Origin: Anaerococcus vaginimassiliensis
GTDB taxonomy: Bacteria > Bacillota > Clostridia > Tissierellales > Peptoniphilaceae
Direction: 5' to 3'
Assembly: GCF_900626155.1 (NCBI RefSeq)
Contig: NZ_LR130844.1
Coordinates: forward strand, 1,570,880 to 1,634,879
Length of the DNA: 64,000 nt
The position numbers were made by a program, and so were the translations under genes. Below are positions 45,588 to 54,062 of the stretch, one piece after another (the first letter of the stretch is position 1; every line of letters begins with the position of its first letter). Below the pieces are notes generated by a model. It ran no database searches and was not told the origin of the DNA. It saw only the letters and a program-made list of their open reading frames with translations.

Positions 45588-47326
45588 AATTCACCACAAA
45601 TACTACAAGTTTTATTATAAATATTATCAAATTCTATGATTTCAGAATCATACTTTTGTGATACAAATCGTTTAGAAAAATTTAATCCTGCTAATTTGAA
45701 ATAATAATCGTCACCTTTTGAAGAAAATATAAGATTACTGTGTATCCTATTAAGTGCGTGCTTCTTTAATAAATCCATAAACATTAGACTTGTTTTTATA
45801 GATATTAATGAACCATAAGAAATAAAAGAACCCTGACATCCAGAGTTAGATTTAGCAATGACTTGTCCTTTTTGCGTATAAGCTAATGAATTATATAAAT
45901 TTCCTCCATCGTCCCTTGTAAACATACATTCATAACACCCTTTATAATTTATATCAAAAAATGCTACATGTGAGCCAATATCTAATGGCTCATTCCATAA
46001 ATAAAAAACAGGTGTCTGTATTTTATTAGTAACAATATATTTATTTAACCAACGGTTAAGAATTTCATTTCCAGTTGCTGATATTATATAATCATAATCT
46101 TCAAATTCTATAGAACAATCTTCAATTGCATCCTCAATTTTGTTATCAACAGTTTTTATATTTAAATTTTGTAAGTTTTTCTCTCCATATATTCTCAAAG
46201 CTTCTGCCTTATAGTTGTAAAGATATTCAATGCCAAGTAAATGTCTATATATATTTTCAGCATTCAGATGATCTGAATCAACAAGAGTAATATCCTCTAC
46301 TCCCGATTTGATCAAATTGCTAAATGTATATCCCCCGATAGAACCACATCCTATTAAAAGATATTTTTTATTAGCAAGTATATTTTTATCGAATGATGTT
46401 CTATTCATTAGATAACTCTTATCTAATCTATTTACACTGAGAGGAATGATTCTATCAGTATTACTAATTTTTAGCTTATCAAACTCAATATCATACTCTC
46501 CATTTTCAATTAAAAATCCTATTACATTATTAATTTCTTCAGGTTGTTTAATTTCAAATATAAAAAGCATATCTTTTGTTTTTAAATATCTCTTATCTTT
46601 AATGTTAAAAGAGCAATAGCTCAAGATATTATTTAAATATGATAAATCTATAGATTTTCTGAAATCAGGAGGATATATTGCTTTATTTGGAGCTAAGAAG
46701 AAATATAAACCATTGAATTGTGTTCTATCCCTATATCCCCATAAATCAAAATCTGATGATAAGGTACTTGCAAAATAAGATGTTATAGTAGTTCTCTTTA
46801 GATATTCAGCATCCGTCTCATTTTTCTTTCTTACTTTAGATATCTTATTTTTTGCACAATAATTAATTTTTTGGTTTTTCTTTTCTTTGGGAATAGCAAC
46901 ATCAATATCTTTATAATCATCTCTGTTGTATATATATGAATTAAACTCTTCCAACAAATCTCTCTTGTTTTTACCATTTATGCCATCATCTAAAATTTTA
47001 ATAGCTTGATCTATGCATTGATTAAAAATCCCATCAAAATTCCAATCTATTAAAGCACCTTCTAAATCAAATAAACAGAGTTTCCCATTTTTTTCAACAT
47101 GTGGGATAAAAGGGAGCTTATTTATATCACAATATATATCTATTAAACTTAGCTCCCAATTTAACGGCAATCCAATTTTAACTGGAATCAAATTACTCTT
47201 TGTTGATAAATAGCAGCTGATTAAAAAACTATATTTTATTTTTTTAAAGCTTGCATTCTCTTCAATCATAATATCTGAGATAAATTTATTATCTAATAAG
47301 ATATCCCTTAATTGATTTGCGTCCAA
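45584..47326 (-). CDS. cap2: Cap2, E1-E2 fusion ubiquitin-transferase-like protein of type II CBASS
   Basis: 580 residues. N-terminal E2-like domain (about 25-115) with candidate catalytic Cys84 (GKLCLFD); middle linker; E1/ThiF domain from about 300 with the ATP loop LLIGCGSIGG (326-332), candidate E1 Cys497 (NSGCQGS) and a zinc site CYEC (464-467) plus CSIC (574-577). It conjugates the CD-NTase C-terminus to target proteins, raising signalling. TTG start 1 nt after a stop that closes the in-frame tail of the CD-NTase; GGAG lies 9 nt upstream. Confidence 0.92.
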   Translation of the reverse strand: MDANQLRDILLDNKFISDIMIEENASFKKIKYSFLISCYLSTKSNLIPVKIGLPLNWELSLIDIYCDINKLPFIPHVEKNGKLCLFDLEGALIDWNFDGIFNQCIDQAIKILDDGINGKNKRDLLEEFNSYIYNRDDYKDIDVAIPKEKKNQKINYCAKNKISKVRKKNETDAEYLKRTTITSYFASTLSSDFDLWGYRDRTQFNGLYFFLAPNKAIYPPDFRKSIDLSYLNNILSYCSFNIKDKRYLKTKDMLFIFEIKQPEEINNVIGFLIENGEYDIEFDKLKISNTDRIIPLSVNRLDKSYLMNRTSFDKNILANKKYLLIGCGSIGGYTFSNLIKSGVEDITLVDSDHLNAENIYRHLLGIEYLYNYKAEALRIYGEKNLQNLNIKTVDNKIEDAIEDCSIEFEDYDYIISATGNEILNRWLNKYIVTNKIQTPVFYLWNEPLDIGSHVAFFDINYKGCYECMFTRDDGGNLYNSLAYTQKGQVIAKSNSGCQGSFISYGSLISIKTSLMFMDLLKKHALNRIHSNLIFSSKGDDYYFKLAGLNFSKRFVSQKYDSEIIEFDNIYNKTCSICGEL

Positions 47327-47464
47327 TTAATATATCTCCAATCCAGATGAACTTGATGATGGAATATAGTTGATTTGATTTTTAGCTGTGTTTTTCTCTT
47401 CAGGAATTTCGAAATCATCTCCAAAAATCTTATTCAATTTTTTATATTGGTCATACTCATCAAT
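47327..47464 (-). pseudogene. In-frame C-terminal tail of the CD-NTase, cut off by a nonsense codon
   Basis: Directly after the TAA at 47465-47467 the same frame stays open for 45 codons and stops at 47327-47329, one base position from the cap2 start. The tail contains KLNKIFGDDFEIPEE, which looks like the usual end of CD-NTases (FGDxFP-type), and finishes SSSSSGLEIY. A frame that continues to the exact start of the next gene is most simply the original 3' end of the CD-NTase gene. No start codon and RBS pair makes it an independent gene. Confidence 0.72.
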
Positions 47465-48355
47465 TTAATTTCTAGCTTCTTTTAAATCGTTAGATAACTT
47501 TGTAATCTTATCTTTAAAATCTGTCATTTGACTATCTGTCATTTTTTCAAAGACATCATTTGGAAAATCAAATGAAAGTTTATATGGTAAAGATAACTCT
47601 ATTCTGTAAAGATCTCTACCATTTTCTGTTTTTGTATAATGAAATTTATTCTTTATATAATTAACGACATCTATTAATACAATCAAATCATCATCAGAAT
47701 AATAAGAAAAGTTGTCAATAGCCATTAATGTTAATCCTATACTTGCTGGGGAAATATGTCCAAAGTTACTAAATCTCATGTTCCTCCATTTTTTTATATA
47801 ACGTATTATTCTTCTAAATTGATCTCTTTGTTCTCCTTTAACAATTGTATTATTAATATAATCTACGAGTCCTTTTGGATCAGCTTTTTCCCATTTTATA
47901 GAATCTTCATTGCCTGAAATTCCTTTGGCAATATACAATTGACTTTCTTTATTCTCATTATCCTCATAAGCATAAACTACTAAATCAACATGAAACGCAG
48001 CTTTATTATTTTTTTTATAAGTTACTGTTACACAAGGCTTTTTTATCTTAGCACCATAGTCTGTATGGTTCTCTAGTATAGAACAAATTTTTTCCTTTAA
48101 TTCCAACGGTTTGTAATCATTTTTATTTACATTAAATATTAATCCAACGTCTATATCATATTCTTGATCTTCTTCAGGTTTTATTCCTGTTTTTAGAATG
48201 TAGCTGCCTTGATTTATGACCTCAAATGATGGCAAGTCATCAGAATTTCTTAAAATGTTGACTAATATTTCACGTTTCTCTTGTAATTCATGATTCGTAT
48301 CAAAGTCAACCCTTATATTATCATTGAATTTTTCAAATTGTTTTTGAACAGTCAT
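47465..48355 (-). CDS. CD-NTase (cGAS/DncV-like nucleotidyltransferase) of CBASS, C-terminally truncated
   Basis: 296 residues to the TAA. NQGSYILKTGI holds the GS motif (Gly50-Ser51), EYDIDVGLIF the metal-binding Asp67 and Asp69, and FHVDLVVYA the third Asp124; so the catalytic core is complete. On phage infection it makes a cyclic oligonucleotide that activates the effector. The start at 48353-48355 follows AGGAG by 9 nt; a longer reading to 48415 lacks an RBS and would overlap the HTH gene. The last 45 codons are separated by an in-frame stop. If real, the truncation should remove the part Cap2 conjugates. Confidence 0.88.
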   Translation of the reverse strand: MTVQKQFEKFNDNIRVDFDTNHELQEKREILVNILRNSDDLPSFEVINQGSYILKTGIKPEEDQEYDIDVGLIFNVNKNDYKPLELKEKICSILENHTDYGAKIKKPCVTVTYKKNNKAAFHVDLVVYAYEDNENKESQLYIAKGISGNEDSIKWEKADPKGLVDYINNTIVKGEQRDQFRRIIRYIKKWRNMRFSNFGHISPASIGLTLMAIDNFSYYSDDDLIVLIDVVNYIKNKFHYTKTENGRDLYRIELSLPYKLSFDFPNDVFEKMTDSQMTDFKDKITKLSNDLKEARN

Positions 48356-48377
48356 TAGTTGTACTCTCCTTTTTCTA

Positions 48378-48590
48378 TTAAATTGAATTACTTTTATACA
48401 TAGATATAACATCATTAAAGTCTACATCTAACTCTTTACAAATTCTATATAAAACTTGCATACTAACAAATTCTCCCTTTGTCATTTTTGCCACTGTTGC
48501 AGTTGATATACCTACTCTATCCATCAAGTCTTTTTTGTTCATATTTTTATCAATTAATACTTTCCAGAGTCCATTATAATTAATCTTCAT
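48378..48590 (-). CDS. XRE/Cro-type HTH regulator at the head of the CBASS operon
   Basis: 70 residues from the ATG at 48588-48590, which has AAGGA 8 nt upstream; the earlier ATG overlaps that RBS. The whole protein is one HTH domain: LIDKNMNKKDLMDRVGIS, TATVAKMTKGE and the closing ICKELDVDFNDVI, the small Cro/C1 group. Probably controls the operon, perhaps through the inverted repeat upstream. Confidence 0.85.
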   Translation of the reverse strand: MKINYNGLWKVLIDKNMNKKDLMDRVGISTATVAKMTKGEFVSMQVLYRICKELDVDFNDVISMYKSNSI

Positions 48591-48619
48591 AATTATCATC
48601 CTTATTCTATTTTTTATTA

Positions 48620-48690
48620 TGCAAACAAAACTTAAGTGTTTGCAAATTTTTACTTTACTATATTATACTTTATATTCGTTGTAATTACAA
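48620..48690 (-). promoter_or_regulatory. Promoter and inverted repeat of the CBASS operon
   Basis: TTGTAA (48685-48690), 17-nt spacer, TATAAT (48662-48667) on the minus strand. Downstream of the start point lies a perfect 8-bp inverted repeat TGCAAACA-(9 nt)-TGTTTGCA (48620-48644), well placed as operator for the HTH protein or as a leader hairpin. Confidence 0.68.
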
Positions 48691-48930
48691 AGCTTTGCAT
48701 TAATAGAATTATTTAGGTAGAAAATTATAGGCATTTGAGATATCATCGATATTTATATATCAGTACATTTGTTATATAATATCCCATTGTTATAAATACT
48801 TGTTTTACAAGTCCAAAGATTTTGAAAAAATTTCCTATCTTTAAGTTCTATAATTCTCTTATACTATCTACAAGACTAAGCAATTGGCATAAAATTTATT
48901 TAATTTTAAATCCTCTAATGTAAAATAAAA

Positions 48931-48953
48931 AAGAAGTAGATTAATTCCACTTC
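48931..48953 (-). terminator. Terminator of the abiE genes
   Basis: AGAAGT-G/A-GA and TC-ACTTCT arms (8 of 9 paired) followed by TTTTTT on the minus strand. The rest of 48700-49005 has no supported gene. Confidence 0.8.
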
Positions 48954-49005
48954 TCTAATACTTAATATTTTCTTGTCTACAATTTGCCATAAAGCGTCCG
49001 TTAAA

Positions 49006-49848
49006 TTACATCTCATTAATTCTATCTGAAATAATTCTCACTACACCAACAACCTTATCAAACTTCAGATCCCCAATGTACTTATTTTCACTAAGATATA
49101 CTTCCCACAAGGATCTTTGGTATGAATCTTCTTTTATGTCCTCGATTATTTCTTCATAGTCTTTCATTATCTCCTGACTTCCTCTTTTGTCGGAAGTTCT
49201 TTCTACTGCTTCTTTTAAAATTTCATAGTTTATCTCATCTTTTTTCAATTTGTAGAGAGTGTATATGTCGTAAAAGTCTCTCATTCGTGTTGTTGTTATA
49301 TTTCTTCTGATTATGGTTTCATATTTTTCAGCTAAAATTGTTTCTAATGGATATGCCATTATTTTTATATCTTCTTTGGTAAATATACATGGATAGGTAT
49401 ATCCTATTTCCCTTGGTGTTATTGCATCTCCTGTTGTTATGTCTAGTTTCATCGGGTTTTTGGTCTTTCCAACATTTGCTATTAGTGATATTCTAAAGTT
49501 CTCGTACTCGTCCTCTTCCCTAATATAACTAATGTCTTTTATTTCAAATTTTATTCCATCTTCTACATTGATATTTATAATTTCATCTACGACTTCTTTT
49601 ATTTTCTCTTCTTTTAGGGCTATGCCTTTTATGGTTGTATCCATGTCCATAGTTGTTCTATTTTCAATACCAATTAGAGATGATATCAGGAATCCTCCTT
49701 TTATTACAAAATTATTTTTGTAATTTGATTTGGATAGCCTTTCTAAAAATCTTTCGAAGAAATATATTTGCAGAACTTCTTGTGATTTCAGATTTTTCTT
49801 CTCTGCAAGACTTCTTATCTTGCCCTTTATACTCTCGATATTAATCAC
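49006..49848 (-). CDS. abiEii: AbiEii/AbiGii-type toxin nucleotidyltransferase
   Basis: 280 residues. VIKGGFLISSLIG followed by TTMDMDTTIKG is the nucleotidyltransferase-like active site of the DUF1814/AbiEii family; LETILAEKYETII and RMRDFYDIYTLY are the conserved middle motifs. These toxins transfer nucleotides onto tRNA or other RNA and cause abortive infection or growth arrest. Overlaps the antitoxin gene by 4 nt. Confidence 0.92.
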   Translation of the reverse strand: MINIESIKGKIRSLAEKKNLKSQEVLQIYFFERFLERLSKSNYKNNFVIKGGFLISSLIGIENRTTMDMDTTIKGIALKEEKIKEVVDEIININVEDGIKFEIKDISYIREEDEYENFRISLIANVGKTKNPMKLDITTGDAITPREIGYTYPCIFTKEDIKIMAYPLETILAEKYETIIRRNITTTRMRDFYDIYTLYKLKKDEINYEILKEAVERTSDKRGSQEIMKDYEEIIEDIKEDSYQRSLWEVYLSENKYIGDLKFDKVVGVVRIISDRINEM

Positions 49849-50432
49849 GATAATACCTCCATGTATTTTCTAATTTCATTTTCTATTTTAAATAATCTAC
49901 TGTATTTTATGAGTCGTCTTAGATTTTTATTTGATGATTTAAAGTATCTTTTTATGGCTTCTGTAAAAATTTGCTTATCTATTTTTTCTCTGTCGATTAT
50001 GATGTCACAAATTGTTCGATCTATATCGTAAACTGGAATAAGGTTGCCTTGTGGTGATTTTATTTCTGTCTTTCCTAGTTCGTATAAATCTCTTTTTACA
50101 TAGTGAACTTGTAGATCTTCGTACCTCTTTTTGATATGGCTGGCATTGTAGCCTTGGGGTACAGATATATGAAATACATTTGGGGTCCTATCTGATAGGT
50201 CATGTAGATATAGGGCTGTTTGATGGGAAAATATAATTCGATTGCTATTTGATGATATTAAAACAAAATCGTCTATTACTTTTCCTTTTAATTGATATAG
50301 TCCTGGTCTTAATCTTTCTAATTGTCCGATTTTTGTTAATTCTGATAGATTATGCCTAGTATATCCAAGGTCTTCTGCTTCTTTGTTGGTTATTACTAAA
50401 TTTTCTTGTATATATTCTTTAAGTGTATTCAT
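49845..50432 (-). CDS. abiEi: AbiEi-family antitoxin and autorepressor
   Basis: 195 residues. N-terminal winged helix (LVITNKEAEDLGYTRHNLSEL, LRPGLYQLKG) binds DNA; ISSNSNRIIFSHQTALYLHDLSDR is the AbiEi_4 core. Neutralises AbiEii (type IV system) and represses the operon. GGAGGCGGAC precedes the ATG. Confidence 0.92.
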   Translation of the reverse strand: MNTLKEYIQENLVITNKEAEDLGYTRHNLSELTKIGQLERLRPGLYQLKGKVIDDFVLISSNSNRIIFSHQTALYLHDLSDRTPNVFHISVPQGYNASHIKKRYEDLQVHYVKRDLYELGKTEIKSPQGNLIPVYDIDRTICDIIIDREKIDKQIFTEAIKRYFKSSNKNLRRLIKYSRLFKIENEIRKYMEVLS

Positions 50433-50452
50433 AGTCCGCCTCCTCTCGTTTA

Positions 50453-50488
50453 CGCTTTTATTATATGTTATAAAAGCGAATATGTAAA
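50453..50488 (-). promoter_or_regulatory. abiE promoter with operator inverted repeat
   Basis: TTTACA (50483-50488), 17-nt spacer, TATAAT (50460-50465). The perfect repeat CGCTTTTA-(10 nt)-TAAAAGCG (50453-50478) straddles the -10 box, the expected place for AbiEi autorepression. Confidence 0.78.
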
Positions 50489-50552
50489 GTTGCTTATGAG
50501 TTTTCCATTTTTTGAAAAAGGATGTAACGAAATATTACTACCTTTAATAAAA

Positions 50553-50577
50553 AAGAGCAGTCTTTTAAGCTACTCTT
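50553..50577 (-). terminator. Terminator downstream of recombinase 2 and the gene fragment
   Basis: AAGAGTAGCTT/AAGACTGCTCTT arms with one bulge; TTTTTTATT follows on the minus strand. Confidence 0.7.
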
Positions 50578-50618
50578 GTAGAAAGTACAAAATGAGTTAT
50601 TATATTTTTTGTGTTTCC

Positions 50619-50760
50619 TCATACTAGTCTCAAAACTACTCTTACATCCATGTAGTCTTTTTGAGTCTTTTTTACATATCCTTCTTCATCTTTTTCAAAT
50701 ACAAAATGCTTATAAAACTGCTTAAAATGCAGGATTTCTAAGTTTACATCTTTTGTATCA
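50619..50760 (-). pseudogene. C-terminal fragment of an unidentified gene
   Basis: An open frame without a start runs out of the recombinase 2 end, in another frame, and gives about 45 residues ending FEKDEEGYVKKTQKDYMDV then RVVLRLV and a stop, followed by the terminator. I do not recognise the family. It looks like the 3' part of a gene interrupted where the recombinase 2 element inserted. Confidence 0.4.
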
Positions 50761-50779
50761 ACGCTATAGCTTCGACATT
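50744..50779 (-). repeat. Weak RlmD-tail-like boundary repeat F
   Basis: The last codons of recombinase 2 read NVEAIALIQKM, in register with HVEAVVLMSRK of repeat B (VEA, then I/V-A/V-L). Nucleotide match is only partial. It may be a diverged att half-site or just similarity by chance. Confidence 0.4.
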
Positions 50780-52417
50780 ATCTTTATTGTCCAAACCAAA
50801 GTCAATCTCATTATCTATAAGCGGAAGCTTGAAAACAACCGATTTTATCCAAGTGTCCTTTTCTGTTTTTTCGTCATAAATTTGAATTTCTTCTATCATT
50901 TCGTTAAGTAATCTCTTCTTGTCGATATCTGAAAGAACTGTATAAAGGCTATTAAAATTTACAAGAATCTTATAAATATTATCCGAGGTTATTTTTTCTT
51001 CAAGAATTGCCTCTTTCCTTTTTCTGCTATCATTTAACTGCATTTCTGCATATTCTAACTGGTCATATATAGCATCAAGTCTAAGATTTAAATCGGTGTA
51101 TTTTCTATCATAATGTTTATCTTCAAAATTTAAAGAATCTATTTGATTAATTAGTGATGCTTTTGTACCTGTTAATTGCCTAATCTTCGCTAAGTGCTTA
51201 TTAATAACTTCATCAATTTCTTTTGTGTCTATTTGAATATTGATTTTTTCTTCAATTTTTTTGGCAAAAGTAGGATTACTAACTACTTGAGTAATTATTG
51301 TTTCAACTTCTTTTTCAATTAATTCAGCTCTAATTTGTTTATTAAAAGTACATTTATGTCCATTCATCATTTGTCTATGTTTACAACCGTAATAGTAATA
51401 ATCTTTGTAATGCTCTCCTTCTTTGTTTTTATTACGTTTACGGCTTTTGTTTCCATACAAACCAGCACCACAATATGGGCATTTTATTAGATTTGATAAG
51501 ATATGAACTCTCTCATCTTTTCCTCTATTTATCTTCTCATACTTTTTAGCTTGAGATTTTCTTTTTTCCTGTACTGTATTCCACAACTCATCATCAATTA
51601 AAGCTTCATGATTTCCTTGAGCTATAATATAATGATCAGATTTTTCTAATTTAATTTTACCAGTAGTTTTATCTTTAATTGTTTTTCTTCTTCCATATGC
51701 AATTTTCCCATTATATACAGGATTATCCAATATTTGTCTTATTAAACTAGCTGAAAAATATGGATTCTTGCCATTTTGTCTTATAGGTTTATTAATACCT
51801 AAAGAAACTAAATACTTAGATACTCCATTGGCTCCCATATCTGAATTAGCATATAAATCAAAAATCATCCTTACTGCTTTAGCTTCATCTTCATTAACAA
51901 CTAATTCTCCATTATCTAATGAATAGCCAATTGGAGCAAAACCACCATTCCATTTTCCTTCTCTTGCCTTTTGTTTCCTTCCTTCCATAGTTTGAGAAAG
52001 TATATTTTCACGTTCCATTTCTGCTACTGCCGATAGAATTGTTATAACAAGCTTTCCAGAATCTTTAGAACTATCTAAACTATCATCAACACAAATCAGA
52101 TTTACATTATGATTTTCCATGACTTGCAATGACTGCAATACATCCGCTGCATTTCTTCCAAATCTAGATAATTTAAAAACCATTACATAATCAACTTTAT
52201 CTTTTTCAGCTTCTATATCATTAAGCATAGCTATGAATTCATTTCTACCTGAAATAGATGTTCCTGATTTTCCAGCATCTTTATAGGTTTCTATTATTTC
52301 TATACCATAAGCTTTTGCATACTGTTTTATTCTTTCTTCCTGAGCATCAAGTGAGTAACCGTCAATTTGCATAGATGTTGACACTCTTGTATATACATAC
52401 GCCTTTTTATTTTTCAT
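50744..52417 (-). CDS. Large serine recombinase 2
   Basis: 557 residues. Resolvase domain (about 3-150) with nucleophile in YTRVSTSMQ; Recombinase domain (GGFAPIGYSLDNGE); zinc ribbon CPYCGAGLYG ... CKHRQMMNGHKC; long coiled coil (about 370-470). Only distantly like recombinase 1. The same gene order applies: a small ORF (52505-52678) lies just upstream, and the C-terminal codons resemble the RlmD tail. Probably the integrase of the block that carries erm(TR). Confidence 0.93.
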   Translation of the reverse strand: MKNKKAYVYTRVSTSMQIDGYSLDAQEERIKQYAKAYGIEIIETYKDAGKSGTSISGRNEFIAMLNDIEAEKDKVDYVMVFKLSRFGRNAADVLQSLQVMENHNVNLICVDDSLDSSKDSGKLVITILSAVAEMERENILSQTMEGRKQKAREGKWNGGFAPIGYSLDNGELVVNEDEAKAVRMIFDLYANSDMGANGVSKYLVSLGINKPIRQNGKNPYFSASLIRQILDNPVYNGKIAYGRRKTIKDKTTGKIKLEKSDHYIIAQGNHEALIDDELWNTVQEKRKSQAKKYEKINRGKDERVHILSNLIKCPYCGAGLYGNKSRKRNKNKEGEHYKDYYYYGCKHRQMMNGHKCTFNKQIRAELIEKEVETIITQVVSNPTFAKKIEEKINIQIDTKEIDEVINKHLAKIRQLTGTKASLINQIDSLNFEDKHYDRKYTDLNLRLDAIYDQLEYAEMQLNDSRKRKEAILEEKITSDNIYKILVNFNSLYTVLSDIDKKRLLNEMIEEIQIYDEKTEKDTWIKSVVFKLPLIDNEIDFGLDNKDNVEAIALIQKM

Positions 52418-52504
52418 TTTTCCACCTTTAGTTTGGACATATTTTCACGTTATAGTTATACCTATATTTTACATAAATCATAATATAAAAGTCAATACAA
52501 TAAC

Positions 52505-52678
52505 CTAATCCGATGAATTAATATTATCCTCATTTTTATTTTTTTCTGAACATCTTGGCGGTACTTCCAATTTTTCAAAATCTAACTGATCTGCATACTT
52601 TTCTATTAATTCTTGTAAGAGACGTGCCAACCCATCTAATTCATAAGAACAATCTTTTACGCTATTTTTATTATACAA
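52505..52678 (-). CDS. Small hypothetical protein upstream of recombinase 2
   Basis: 57 residues from TTG (52676-52678), with AGGAGG 9 nt upstream. Acidic-basic helix with LARLLQELIEKYADQLDFEKL and a PPRCSEKN end. No match recognised. Its leader carries one of three TTCTGACATATA motifs. Position parallels the 45-residue gene before recombinase 1. Confidence 0.6.
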   Translation of the reverse strand: MYNKNSVKDCSYELDGLARLLQELIEKYADQLDFEKLEVPPRCSEKNKNEDNINSSD

Positions 52679-52711
52679 GGTAAATTGCCTCCTAATTTTG
52701 ATTTCACCTTG

Positions 52712-52723
52712 TATATGTCAGAA
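52712..52723 (-). repeat. TTCTGACATATA motif, copy 1
   Basis: First of three identical 12-mers upstream of minus-strand genes in the recombinase 2 block (others at 53885-53896 and 55256-55267). The TATA part could act as a -10, with the TTCTGAC part a shared regulator site. Confidence 0.6.
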
Positions 52724-52818
52724 AAAAGTATTGATTCGTGTTTTTCTCCACACAGACTTTTTTATTGAAAATCTTTTAATGCATATATTCAATAGTTAAT
52801 TGAAGAAAGGAGTAAAAA

Positions 52819-53415
52819 ATGAAAAAAGATAGGAAAATTCCACTATTAAACGAGTTTTATTGCCGCGGAAGGATTGTAGGAAAAGGAGGTTTTAAGGAAA
52901 GAAATCCATACTTAACAATCTTTATTAATGGGAAAAGAGAGCCAAATTATATGAAAGTATACTTTGAATCTATAGATATTCATGATTTTAAAATGAATCA
53001 AACTGTTTATATTACAGGTTTTGTGAAAAGCCCTGTCATTCCCTATTTATATGAAGGTAGAAAAGAACAGTATTTTCTTGGTGAAAAAATAGTCTTAGAG
53101 AACACTTTGTTATCAGAAGCCTTTGAAATAGAAAATATAGGTTTTTCTTTTAAAAACCCATTTTCACGAGTTTTTCTTAGCGGTTCTATCTTAAGCATCA
53201 AAGAGTTCAATAATTGGATTACGATTCAAGTGCGAGACTATAGAGAGCAAGTAATTACACTTCAATACTCTAAAAACATGCGTGTAAATGATGTTTCGCT
53301 CGAAATAAATGACTTTGTTTTCGTATCGGCAATACTAGTCTCTGCAAGGAAAAATTATGATGAAATTACAGTTGACTATGAGGATTTAATAGTGGATGAT
53401 TTAGCTGTGAATTAA
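52819..53415 (+). CDS. Tandem OB-fold, SSB-like protein
   Basis: 198 residues that appear to be two OB-folds: residues about 8-75 (FYCRGRIVGKGG...YLTIFING...TVYITGFVKSP) and about 110-185 (RVFLSGSILSIKEFNNWITIQV...DFVFVSAILVSA). The strand patterns are like single-stranded DNA-binding proteins. Next to a Rep-like gene, so a role in element replication or transfer is likely. RBS AAAGGAG. Convergent with the next gene, sharing a terminator. Confidence 0.58.
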   Translation: MKKDRKIPLLNEFYCRGRIVGKGGFKERNPYLTIFINGKREPNYMKVYFESIDIHDFKMNQTVYITGFVKSPVIPYLYEGRKEQYFLGEKIVLENTLLSEAFEIENIGFSFKNPFSRVFLSGSILSIKEFNNWITIQVRDYREQVITLQYSKNMRVNDVSLEINDFVFVSAILVSARKNYDEITVDYEDLIVDDLAVN

Positions 53416-53420
53416 AAAAT

Positions 53421-53452
53421 AAAAGCTTGAGGTTAGACAATCTCAAGCTTTT
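53421..53452. terminator. Bidirectional terminator
   Basis: AAAAGCTTGAG/CTCAAGCTTTT perfect arms, with A/T runs on both sides, between converging genes. Confidence 0.88.
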
Positions 53453-53483
53453 ATTTTTACTAGATTTAATTATAATTTTTTAG

Positions 53484-53840
53484 TCACTCTCTTTGGATCT
53501 CATACACAAAGCTATGCCAGTTATTAAAGAATTTTTCATTAAACAAATGGGACAACTTTATGAAGTTTTTAAAGCCTATACTCTCTAAATCAAGCTCTAT
53601 ATCAAAACTTCCATAAACTTCTGCATAGCATCTTATGGTTACTATCATATCGCTTAAAAAGTACTGAAGTGACTCACCTTCTCTTTCTAGTAAAATATCT
53701 CTGACGCCATCTACACAATAATAGTGTCCTCCAACATCTAGCCACACTTCTTCACTTAAAATAGATTTTTCTACCGACATAATATTCATGACTACACTTT
53801 TAAAAACCTTATCCAACAATTCTTCTTTTTCTAATATCAT
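53484..53840 (-). CDS. Hypothetical protein of the Rep block
   Basis: 118 residues, acidic, no membrane segment, family not recognised. Good RBS (AGGAAAGGA) and a TTCTGACATATA motif (53885-53896) upstream, shared with the Rep-like gene and with the small gene before recombinase 2, suggest co-regulation. Confidence 0.65.
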   Translation of the reverse strand: MILEKEELLDKVFKSVVMNIMSVEKSILSEEVWLDVGGHYYCVDGVRDILLEREGESLQYFLSDMIVTIRCYAEVYGSFDIELDLESIGFKNFIKLSHLFNEKFFNNWHSFVYEIQRE

Positions 53841-53884
53841 AATAATTTCCTTTCCTAATATATATAGTTACTTCTTACAGTCTT

Positions 53885-53896
53885 TATATGTCAGAA
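53885..53896 (-). repeat. TTCTGACATATA motif, copy 2
   Basis: Identical 12-mer, 45 nt upstream of the 118-residue gene. From 53897 to 54062 no gene is seen. Confidence 0.6.
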
Positions 53897-54062
53897 TTAA
53901 TATCCAATAACAAACTTGTCGTCATTGAAAATTCTTCCTATTATTATAAGAGATTGCTACTTATCTTTTACACTAACTAAAGAGAGTAATACTTTCTTTA
54001 AATTCTACTACTTACACCAATCGAATATCTATCCTTTTTCACAATACATATCACTTCTATCC

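Noticed and set aside
47327..47464. The 45-codon stretch as an independent small gene between CD-NTase and cap2
   Set aside because: It has no start codon with an RBS and continues the CD-NTase frame exactly, so a severed tail is the simpler reading.
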